DNA from: Patescibacteria group bacterium
GTDB taxonomy: Bacteria; Patescibacteriota; Minisyncoccia; Minisyncoccales; JAGOPM01
Assembly (NCBI GenBank): GCA_022710815.1
Contig: JAKLGF010000033.1
Coordinates: 1-5,511 of the forward strand
Length of the DNA: 5,511 nt
Direction: 5' to 3'
Below the pieces are notes generated by a model that worked only from the letters and a program-made list of their open reading frames with translations, was not told the DNA's origin and searched no databases. The translations under genes were made by a program, and so were the position numbers. Shown one piece after another: positions 1-5,511 of the stretch. Position 1 is the stretch's first letter, and each line of letters begins with the position of its first letter.

Positions 1-14
1 ATAGCTAATTTTAA

Positions 15-43
15 AAAAGCCCTGGAAACAATCCAGGGCTTTT
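15..43 (+). terminator. Intrinsic terminator of the upstream gene
   Basis: A perfect 12-bp inverted repeat (AAAAGCCCTGGA at 15-26, TCCAGGGCTTTT at 32-43) encloses a 5-nt loop, AACAA. The inner 8 pairs are GC-rich. The 3' arm ends in four T, with a second T run at 51-55, so it reads as a rho-independent terminator for a + strand gene ending just outside the window. The A run at 13-18 gives six T on the opposite strand, so the hairpin could also stop leftward transcription, but no minus-strand gene is visible to need it. It insulates the permease operon from upstream transcription. Confidence 0.85.
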
Positions 44-78
44 AATATTGTTTTTCACATACTCAAACAGTTTGTCTG

Positions 79-87
79 TGTTAAAAT
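79..87 (+). promoter_or_regulatory. Extended -10 promoter of the permease operon, probably leaderless
   Basis: TGT-TAAAAT (TG at 79-80, hexamer 82-87) matches an extended -10 element. No good -35 hexamer lies 16-18 bp upstream; extended -10 promoters often tolerate this. With transcription starting about 7 nt after the hexamer, the mRNA would begin around base 94, within about 3 nt of the ATG at 97, leaving no room for a ribosome binding site. The position just after a terminator and before the first gene supports the call. Confidence 0.55.
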
Positions 88-96
88 TATTCAACA

Positions 97-1245
97 ATGG
101 AAACAAAAGAAATATATGCAATTTCCATTTTAACCAGCGGGATTATTGGCGCGGGCTTTTTTGCTTTGCCCTATGTTACTTTAAAGACTGGGACTGTTCC
201 CATGTTAGTCTTTTTGGTTGTCTTTGGATTATTATCATATTTCCTTCATCATTTGTTTGTCAGAGTTACTGTTAAAACTCCTGATTTTGTCAGATTCCCA
301 GGATTTGTAAAAATGCATTTGGGGAAAGGAGCTGGAAATATTTCCTATGTCCTTTCCTTTATTGGTACCTTTGGAGCCTTGCTAGCATATATTATTGTGG
401 GAGGGAAGTTTTTGAATGCTATTCTAACTCCATATATTGGCGGAAGTGAAGCCCTTTGGACTTTGGTTTACTTAGCAGTAGGAGCTTTGCTCATACTGAC
501 TGGCGGTAAATTTATTTCCAAGATTTCTTTATGGGCTTTGATCGGATTCTTTGTGGTAGCTTTCTGGATCTATTATTCAGCCCAGCCCATTTTTAATCCA
601 GCTAATTTCTGGGTTCCTATCCAAGAAGGCGTGGACTATTTCCTGCCTTATGGAATAATTTTCTTCTGCTTCTGGGGAATAGATTTGGTCCCAGAATTAG
701 AAGAATTGATTTTCTGCGAAGGAGAAGCTTGCTTGCCTACTAAAAAGAAAAAATCCCTAACTAGAGTTGTAGCAATTTCTAGCATTATTTGCTTTGTTTT
801 CTTTTTGTTCTTTACCTATTTAATCCTGGGAATTTCAGGAGACAAAACCAGTCAGGCTGCTTTAGAAGGAATTCAGATATTTTTGCATCCAGTTGTGGGG
901 AAAATGGCTTTGCTTTTGGGAATTTTAACAACAATTACTTCTTTTGTTCCTTTTGGCATGACTCTCAAAAAAGTCATGTGGTATGATTTGAGGATTAACA
1001 AATATATTGCCTGGGGAATTGTTTGTTTGACTCCTTTGTTTATCTACTTAGCCGGAGCCAATGATTTTATCCGAGTTATTGCTTTACTAGGAGGAACTAG
1101 TCTCGGGGTTTCAGGAGTTATGGTCATTTTAATGCATAAAAAGATTTATCCTAAAAAGCATTACTTGGGCCTGCCCTATGCTTTAATTTTTATGTTCATT
1201 TGCGGAATAATTTATGAGATATTAAGATCACTTAATTTTAAATAA
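97..1245 (+). CDS. Amino acid permease-like transporter (APC superfamily, HAAAP/AAAP-like)
   Basis: A 382-residue integral membrane protein that probably imports amino acids by coupling to a cation gradient; the substrate cannot be read from the sequence. About 11 hydrophobic segments are visible (roughly 8-28, 33-55, 80-108, 118-136, 140-160, 182-203, 222-245, 265-289, 302-320, 324-346, 357-375), the count usual for hydroxy/aromatic amino acid permeases. Segment 1 holds the glycine-rich SGIIGAGFFALPY (14-26), matching the unwound substrate-binding helix of the superfamily. Segment 6 holds WGIDLVPELEEL (193-204), like the G-x-E/D-x-x-PE motif there. The loop after it is lysine-rich (K216-K219) and carries a CEGEAC pair (207-212). 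The start is forced: an in-frame TAA at 82-84 lies just upstream and no Shine-Dalgarno is present. It is the first gene of a two-gene operon with the exchanger-like gene. Membership of the fold is fairly sure; the exact family is less so. Confidence 0.8.
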   Translation: METKEIYAISILTSGIIGAGFFALPYVTLKTGTVPMLVFLVVFGLLSYFLHHLFVRVTVKTPDFVRFPGFVKMHLGKGAGNISYVLSFIGTFGALLAYIIVGGKFLNAILTPYIGGSEALWTLVYLAVGALLILTGGKFISKISLWALIGFFVVAFWIYYSAQPIFNPANFWVPIQEGVDYFLPYGIIFFCFWGIDLVPELEELIFCEGEACLPTKKKKSLTRVVAISSIICFVFFLFFTYLILGISGDKTSQAALEGIQIFLHPVVGKMALLLGILTTITSFVPFGMTLKKVMWYDLRINKYIAWGIVCLTPLFIYLAGANDFIRVIALLGGTSLGVSGVMVILMHKKIYPKKHYLGLPYALIFMFICGIIYEILRSLNFK

Positions 1246-1247
1246 TT

Positions 1248-2216
1248 ATGGAATTTATCTTAGCTCTTCTCATTTTTATCATCTCCTGCATTTTGATGGT
1301 TTATGCCAGTAAAATGCTAGTTGGAGCCTTGAGCAAAGTAGCTTTATTTCTTCGAGTCAGGGAATTTATTATTGCTTCCTTTCTAATGGCTTTTGGGACA
1401 TCAATTCCTAATTTAGTTGTGGGTATAATTTCGGCTCTCAAAGGAATGCCAGAATTGTCTTTAGGAGATGTGATGGGAGGAAATATTTTTGATATTACTA
1501 TGGCTATTGGTTTGGCAGTTTTATTTTCCAATCAAGGAATTCCAGCTCAGAGCCGAACAGTTCAGAAAACCAGTTTGATTGCTATTGGAGTAGCCATGCT
1601 ACCTCTTTTGCTCATGGTTGATGGTCAATTGTCTCGAGGAGATGGAATAATTATGATGGCTTTGTATTTAATCTATGTCTTCTGGTTTTTCTCTGATCCT
1701 TCTCGCATTACCAGGCCTTATGAAAAGCATGAGAAATGCCCCAAGGTAGAAATATTCATTAAAAATTTCTTTCTTTGTGTTTTGGGAATTATTCTTTTAA
1801 TAGCAGGAGGCTATGGAATTGTGGAAACAGCCACAGTCTTTGCCCAATTCTTTGGTTTGCCTTTAGCTGTTATTGGAGTCTTTGTGGTTGGTATTTCTAA
1901 TTGTTTGCCAGAAACATTCTTTTGCATTCAAGCTGGAAGGAATAATCAAGAATGGATGGTTTTAGGGAATATTATGGGCGGGGTCATCTTTGCTGCCTCA
2001 TTCCTTTTGGGATTAGTAGCCTTTATTCACCCCATTACCATAGCCAATATTACCTTCTCAGTTATTGCTAGATTCTTCTTGGTTCTGGCTTGCTTATTCT
2101 TCTTGGTTTTTGTTAAAACAGACAAGCAATTAACCAAAAAAGAAGCTTTGGGTTTGATAGTAATATATCTTTGGTTTTTAATTACCGAGATTCTTTTACG
2201 CAATTACGCTTTTTAA
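1248..2216 (+). CDS. Sodium/calcium exchanger-family membrane protein (CaCA, YrbG-like) with altered ion site
   Basis: A 322-residue membrane protein with about 10 helices and the two alpha-repeats of the CaCA cation exchangers, close to YrbG-type length. Repeat 1 is FGTSIPN (49-55) followed by GDVMGGNIFDI (73-83); repeat 2 is ISNCLPE (216-222) followed by GNIMGGVIF (240-248). Spacing between the two halves is 24 residues in both repeats, as I recall for YrbG. Family members normally carry Glu in both GTSxPE motifs and Asn/Asp after the second Gly-Ser. Here the four positions are N55, N79, E222 and V246, so only one acidic ligand remains, and GTS in repeat 2 has become SNC (217-219). It may therefore move another ion, use different stoichiometry, or have lost exchange activity. 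A cytoplasmic loop (about 149-170) joins the halves. It starts 2 nt after the permease stop without a Shine-Dalgarno, so it is probably translated by coupling. Family assignment is firm; substrate is not. Confidence 0.85.
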   Translation: MEFILALLIFIISCILMVYASKMLVGALSKVALFLRVREFIIASFLMAFGTSIPNLVVGIISALKGMPELSLGDVMGGNIFDITMAIGLAVLFSNQGIPAQSRTVQKTSLIAIGVAMLPLLLMVDGQLSRGDGIIMMALYLIYVFWFFSDPSRITRPYEKHEKCPKVEIFIKNFFLCVLGIILLIAGGYGIVETATVFAQFFGLPLAVIGVFVVGISNCLPETFFCIQAGRNNQEWMVLGNIMGGVIFAASFLLGLVAFIHPITIANITFSVIARFFLVLACLFFLVFVKTDKQLTKKEALGLIVIYLWFLITEILLRNYAF

Positions 2217-2231
2217 CTTTAATTATTAAAA

Positions 2232-2250
2232 TATTATTGGTATAATAATA
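2232..2250. repeat. AT-only inverted repeat over the -10 element
   Basis: TATTATT (2232-2238) and AATAATA (2244-2250) form a perfect 7-bp inverted repeat around GGTAT, spanning the -10 hexamer. It could be an operator half-site pair, but such short A/T dyads arise easily by chance in AT-rich intergenic DNA, and it has no GC pairs to act as a terminator. Confidence 0.3.
2238..2246 (+). promoter_or_regulatory. Extended -10 promoter of the ATPase operon, probably leaderless
   Basis: TGG-TATAAT (TG at 2238-2239, hexamer 2241-2246) is a perfect consensus extended -10. Only a weak -35 candidate, TTTAAT at 2218-2223, lies 17 bp upstream. The predicted transcription start near 2253 is about 2 nt before the ATG at 2255, so the transcript would be leaderless or nearly so. 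The geometry matches the first promoter: 8 nt between hexamer and ATG here, 9 nt there. No terminator separates it from the exchanger-like gene, so readthrough from the first operon may add to expression. Confidence 0.7.
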
Positions 2251-2254
2251 CAAT

Positions 2255-2647
2255 ATGGATCAATACAGAGAACCAACAGAATCAGAAAAAGAAGCGCCCA
2301 AACTGGAAACTACCCAGGATGTTGTTGAAGGCTGGTTTGAAAGCCAGGACCAGGCAAAACCCAAAGAATTAACTGATGATGAAAAGCAACTCAAGAAACA
2401 GCTTCAGGAGAAAATGGAAGGAGTCCAGTTTTCCGCTCCTGTCCAACAACAAGCATCCCAGGATGCAGTGGATTTGAGCGCTCAGACCTTGGAACAAAAA
2501 GTTAAACAATTGCTTAATTTGGCTCAGACTAAGAGCTTGGAATATTCTGTTGACGTTGCCAAAAAGACCAATGATCCTTTGTTATTAGACCTTTACCATG
2601 ATATCTTAGCCAAAGACGGCTATTTCCAAAAATTTTTAAAAAAGTAA
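2255..2647 (+). CDS. Hypothetical 130-residue soluble helical protein, possible ATPase partner
   Basis: I do not recognise a named family. The protein has no signal peptide or membrane segment. Residues 1-38 are polar, charged and probably disordered. Residues 39-55 form a highly charged Lys/Glu/Gln helix. A Gln/Ala-rich linker (60-72) leads to a helical C-terminal domain (about 76-128) with regular hydrophobic spacing, including LEQKVKQLLNLA (79-90) and DPLLLDLYHDILAKDGYF (107-124). The C-terminal part is the likely folded and conserved portion. The start is forced: an in-frame TAA at 2246-2248 lies two codons upstream. Only 3 nt separate its stop from the ATPase start, and the two genes share a frame, so they are almost certainly co-transcribed and coupled. 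The context suggests an accessory or regulatory partner of the ATPase; this is inference from position only. Confidence 0.75.
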   Translation: MDQYREPTESEKEAPKLETTQDVVEGWFESQDQAKPKELTDDEKQLKKQLQEKMEGVQFSAPVQQQASQDAVDLSAQTLEQKVKQLLNLAQTKSLEYSVDVAKKTNDPLLLDLYHDILAKDGYFQKFLKK

Positions 2648-2650
2648 AAA

Positions 2651-5098
2651 ATGGATGAAGCCATTTCCGGCTTATTATTTTGGATATTCGGCGTAGGAGG
2701 AGGGACTGCTGTGTTTTTCTTTCTAACCTACCGCGCCAAGCTGATGCTGCAAAAAAGTCTTGCCATGACTTTGTTTTTGGTGCGCATGCCCAAATACGAA
2801 AAAAAAGAAGATGCTAGTCAGCAACAAGATCCCAGGATTGCCATTGGCATGATGGAACAAATCTATTCCCATTTTCTGTATTTAAGAGAACAAACCTTTT
2901 GGGAAAGATGGTTTTTTGATTTTAATCGAGTTGGTTTAGAAATTGCCTCAGAAGTGGGAGGAAGTGACATTTCTTTTTACATCTCTGTTCCCAATACTAT
3001 TGCTAATGGAGTGGAGAAATATATTCAAGGAGTTTATCCTGGAGCCATAGTGACTAAGGTTCCCGAAGACTTTACTGTTTTTGAACCAGAGAGTAAGATC
3101 TCGGCTTCTTTTATGCGCTTGGCTAATGATTTCTTGTATCCTTTAAATACTTACGATAATTTGAAAAATGATCCCTTGTCTTCCGTGGCCAATTCTTTGA
3201 GCGATATTCAGCCTGATGAAGGAAGCGCTATTCAGATAATTATCAAGCCCAGCAAAGTTGATTTAAAAGCCCGCGGAGAAAAAGCCATTATTGGCATGAT
3301 GCATGGAAAACATGTTTCTGATGCTACTTCCACTTATGGCCTAGGCCAGAACAATTACATGGGCGATGTTTTTTCTTTGCCTGGGGATTCTACTGTTAGG
3401 CCCACAGAGCAAATGAAGCAATATCAGCCAGAAATGCTTCCCGGAGCTAGAAAAGTTGATGATACTCTTTTAGATGCTATTCGCAAGAAAATCAGCAAGC
3501 CTGTTTTTGATGTTAATATCCGTTTTGTAGCAGTTGCTAAAACCCAAACCAGGGCTGATCAGATTGTTCAGAATTTGGAAGCTAGTTTTTATCCTTTCTT
3601 TTCTAATTACAATAGCTTTAAGGTTAAAAAGGTAAAATCAGGAGAAATGAAGAAATTTCTCTATGATTTTGTTTTTAGGAATTTTGCTGATTCTCAGAGA
3701 ATAGTTTTGAATAATGAAGAATTGGCTAGTATTTATCATTTCCCCTTATCACATATTGAGAGTCCGAATATTAAATGGGCTAAGTCCAAAGAATCAGCCT
3801 TGCCAACTAATATTCCTTATCAAGGAGTGATTAAAATAGGGCAGGCAGCTTTCAGGGGAACAGAAAAAGATTTCTATTACTCTTCCATTGATGATAGGCG
3901 CAGACATATGTATATTGTCGGACAAACTGGTACTGGTAAATCTTCGCTTTTAGCTGAAATGATCCGCCAAGATATTGCCAATGGCCAAGGAGTAGGAGTA
4001 ATTGATCCTCATGGGGATTTAATTGATCAAATCTTAGCCAATATTCCTCAAAACAGAATTGATGATGTTGTTTTGTTTGAACCAGCTGATACTGCCTATC
4101 CTGTGGGACTAAATATGTTGGAATGGGATAGTCCAGAACAGAAAGACATGGTTGTTTCAGAAATGATTTCCATTTTTACCAAACTCTTTCCGCCAGAAAT
4201 CATTGGGCCAATGTTTGAACACTATATGCGCAATGCCATGTTGGCTTTAATGGCTAACAAAGATGATTTGGCTACTTTAGTTGAAATTCCTAGAATATTC
4301 ACTGATGAACATTTCTTAGAACATAGATTGCAGAAAGTTACTGATCCCATTGTTAAAACCTTTTGGCTCAGAGAATGGAAGCAATCTACTGGCCAAACTA
4401 GATCAGACATGCTGGGATACGTTGTTTCTAAAGTGGGGAGATTTGTAGAAAATGAATTAATGAGAAATATTATTGGCCAAAGCAAATCTGGTTTTGATTT
4501 GGCTGAAATAATGAACAGCGGAAAGATATTTTTAGCTAATCTTTCCAAGGGAAAGACCGGAGAATTAAATAGTTCTTTGCTTGGCCTTATTCTAATCTCT
4601 AAAATGCAGGTAGCGGCTATGAGAAGGGCTAGTATGCCCCAAGATCAAAGAAAAGATTTTTATCTGTATATTGATGAGTTCCATAACTTTACCACTGACA
4701 ATATTGCTACAATACTTTCTGAAGCTAGAAAGTATCGCTTGAATTTGATTTTAGCCCATCAATATATTCCTCAATTGGCAGAGCCAATCAAGAATGCTGT
4801 TATGGGGAATGTGGGCACTGTTTGTTCTTTTAGAATCGGAGCCCAAGATGCCGAATTCTTGGAAAAACAGTATGAACCAGAATTCTCTAGATTTGATTTG
4901 GTTAATTTAGACAACTTCTACTTCTTGATCAAAATGATGATTAATAATCAGATTGCTTCGCCCTTCAAAGCCAAGACTGTTATTCCTCAAAAGGGCAATC
5001 CAGCAATTTTGGATCCTATTAGAAAAATTTCTCGACTCAAATATGCTAAAACCAAGGCCGAAGTGGAAATGGAATTAACTAAGAGATGGAATGTTTAA
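2651..5098 (+). CDS. Membrane-anchored TraG/VirD4-like (HerA-FtsK superfamily) DNA-pump ATPase
   Basis: An 815-residue protein with one N-terminal membrane helix (about 5-27) followed by R28 and K30, placing the body in the cytoplasm. Residues about 90-140 and 284-330 look like two alpha/beta units (FYISVP..., NIRFVAVA...), perhaps a duplicated N-terminal module. A signature LNNEELASIYHFP (353-365) precedes the ATPase core. The core has Walker A GQTGTGKS (424-431), IDPHGD (451-456), a mostly helical insertion (about 500-610), Walker B YLYIDEF (671-677, D675/E676), a sensor LAHQY (701-705) and FRIG with possible arginine finger R728. This order fits TraG/TraD C-terminal-domain ATPases, which form hexamers and pump DNA or protein-DNA complexes. 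All catalytic residues look intact. It could act in conjugation, DNA uptake or another translocation system; no relaxase or VirB4 gene is visible to decide. It has no Shine-Dalgarno and starts 3 nt after the preceding stop, in the same frame. Confidence 0.88.
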   Translation: MDEAISGLLFWIFGVGGGTAVFFFLTYRAKLMLQKSLAMTLFLVRMPKYEKKEDASQQQDPRIAIGMMEQIYSHFLYLREQTFWERWFFDFNRVGLEIASEVGGSDISFYISVPNTIANGVEKYIQGVYPGAIVTKVPEDFTVFEPESKISASFMRLANDFLYPLNTYDNLKNDPLSSVANSLSDIQPDEGSAIQIIIKPSKVDLKARGEKAIIGMMHGKHVSDATSTYGLGQNNYMGDVFSLPGDSTVRPTEQMKQYQPEMLPGARKVDDTLLDAIRKKISKPVFDVNIRFVAVAKTQTRADQIVQNLEASFYPFFSNYNSFKVKKVKSGEMKKFLYDFVFRNFADSQRIVLNNEELASIYHFPLSHIESPNIKWAKSKESALPTNIPYQGVIKIGQAAFRGTEKDFYYSSIDDRRRHMYIVGQTGTGKSSLLAEMIRQDIANGQGVGVIDPHGDLIDQILANIPQNRIDDVVLFEPADTAYPVGLNMLEWDSPEQKDMVVSEMISIFTKLFPPEIIGPMFEHYMRNAMLALMANKDDLATLVEIPRIFTDEHFLEHRLQKVTDPIVKTFWLREWKQSTGQTRSDMLGYVVSKVGRFVENELMRNIIGQSKSGFDLAEIMNSGKIFLANLSKGKTGELNSSLLGLILISKMQVAAMRRASMPQDQRKDFYLYIDEFHNFTTDNIATILSEARKYRLNLILAHQYIPQLAEPIKNAVMGNVGTVCSFRIGAQDAEFLEKQYEPEFSRFDLVNLDNFYFLIKMMINNQIASPFKAKTVIPQKGNPAILDPIRKISRLKYAKTKAEVEMELTKRWNV

Positions 5099-5101
5099 GC
5101 T

Positions 5102-5511
5102 ATGAGTAGAGAAAGAGGGCCACAATTTAATAGCGATAGCCAGCCTGAAAAGAAAAAAAGAGGCAGGCCTCCTAAGATTGAGAAGCTTAATCAAGATGAT
5201 GAAATTAAAAGCCGTGCTGCCGAAGAACTCAAAGATGTGGTCTTTGATTTTGGCACTCCAGAAAAACAAGAAACAAAAGATGCTACTGTAGAAGAATCAA
5301 AAACAGAGGCTGAATTCAGCCCTCAGCCAGAAATGCCTGAGAGTGCTGAAAAAATGGTTTTTGTCCAACCAGAGAGTGTTGGCCCAACTGAAGTGGAGTC
5401 AATTGAGAAGCAACCAGAACAAGAAGGTGAGCCTGATAACCAGGAACCAAACCCTGAAGAACCACCTAGCCCAGAGAATCCAGAAGACAATCAAGATATT
5501 AAGGACATACA
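5102..5511 (+). CDS. Partial acidic Pro/Glu-rich protein with N-terminal AT-hook-like motif
   Basis: An open frame runs from ATG 5102 to the window edge: 136 codons visible, 3' end missing. It starts 3 nt after the ATPase stop, in the same frame, with no Shine-Dalgarno; that upstream stop limits the start. No family is recognised. Near the N-terminus KKKRGRPPK (17-25) contains the RGRP core of an AT-hook, a minor-groove DNA-binding element. Residues 26-50 are charged and probably helical. From residue 54 on the chain is low-complexity: about 21 Glu and 13 Pro in 83 residues, with imperfect P-E/E-P repeats at 105-132, so it should be disordered and strongly acidic. No membrane segment is visible so far; one could lie beyond the edge. 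The position suggests a role with the ATPase, perhaps as DNA-binding adaptor or tether. The coding call is well supported by frame, spacing and absence of stops; the function is not. Confidence 0.75.
   Translation, partial: MSRERGPQFNSDSQPEKKKRGRPPKIEKLNQDDEIKSRAAEELKDVVFDFGTPEKQETKDATVEESKTEAEFSPQPEMPESAEKMVFVQPESVGPTEVESIEKQPEQEGEPDNQEPNPEEPPSPENPEDNQDIKDI
5150..5176 (+). other. AT-hook-like motif coding segment (KKKRGRPPK)
   Basis: Nine codons encode KKKRGRPPK, residues 17-25 of the partial last protein. Basic residues flank a central RGRP, the pattern of AT-hooks that insert into the minor groove of AT-rich DNA. One copy only is visible; AT-hook proteins often carry several. A similar basic GRP string can occur by chance at the N-terminus of nucleic-acid-binding proteins. 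Confidence 0.5.

Noticed and set aside
48..275. + strand open frame of 75 codons overlapping the permease start
   Set aside because: It runs in another frame through the permease coding sequence and its protein is a shifted reading of that gene.
1301..1531. Minus-strand open frame of 76 codons within the exchanger gene
   Set aside because: It lies antisense to a clear membrane-protein gene with conserved motifs, shows no recognisable product and has no promoter or neighbour to support it.
1805..1815. AGGAGG followed by ATG inside the exchanger gene
   Set aside because: The ATG is out of frame and its reading frame closes after 17 codons, so the site is incidental to the codons for A-G-G-Y-G.
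2217..2254. Possible terminator between the two operons
   Set aside because: The only inverted repeat there is A/T-only, 7 bp long and has no following T run; it overlaps the promoter -10 instead.
2799..2806. Run of eight A in the ATPase gene as a programmed slippage site
   Set aside because: The frame is open and coherent on both sides, no alternative frame product makes sense, and such runs are expected from Lys/Glu codons in AT-rich DNA.
4222..4548. Minus-strand open frame of 108 codons within the ATPase gene
   Set aside because: It is antisense to the conserved ATPase core; its composition is what the reverse complement of that coding sequence would give.
5075..5269. Minus-strand open frame of 64 codons near the right edge
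   Set aside because: It overlaps the ATPase end and the AT-hook protein gene, which has better support from spacing, frame and open length to the edge.
1..5511. CRISPR array, tRNA, rRNA or insertion sequence
   Set aside because: No regularly spaced repeats, clover-leaf-like segments, rRNA-like stretches, transposase motifs or terminal inverted repeats were seen, and almost all the sequence is accounted for by protein genes.

Overview
The window looks like part of a compact, AT-rich bacterial chromosome. All five protein genes lie on the + strand, 2-38 nt apart. No start codon has a recognisable Shine-Dalgarno sequence, and all four visible stops are TAA. This packing, the likely leaderless starts, and a membrane-anchored TraG/VirD4-like ATPase of a type I associate with Candidate Phyla Radiation (Patescibacteria) genomes make a CPR bacterium the best guess. 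That placement is inference; there is no rRNA or marker gene here to prove it. The standard code fits, with no in-frame TGA.

Region by region: bases 1-60 hold a strong stem-loop terminator for a gene that ends upstream of the window. Bases 79-2216 form a two-gene transport operon: an 11-helix amino acid permease of the APC superfamily, then 2 nt later a CaCA-family (sodium/calcium exchanger) membrane protein with unusual substitutions at the ion-binding positions. No terminator follows it. A near-perfect extended -10 promoter at 2238-2246 starts a second unit: a 130-residue soluble helical protein of unknown function, an 815-residue ATPase with one N-terminal membrane anchor, and the 5' part of a gene for an acidic, Pro/Glu-rich, probably disordered protein with an AT-hook-like KKKRGRPPK motif. 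That last gene runs off the window's right edge.

The first operon probably serves nutrient and ion transport. The second looks like a DNA-handling module: a hexameric DNA pump at the membrane, a small possible partner in front, and a possible DNA-binding adaptor behind. Its three genes share one reading frame and are separated by TAA-NNN-ATG, suggesting translational coupling by termination-reinitiation. No relaxase, pilus or VirB4 gene is visible, so conjugation cannot be claimed. The most interesting points are the three-gene ATPase module, the leaderless promoter architecture, and the altered exchanger site.
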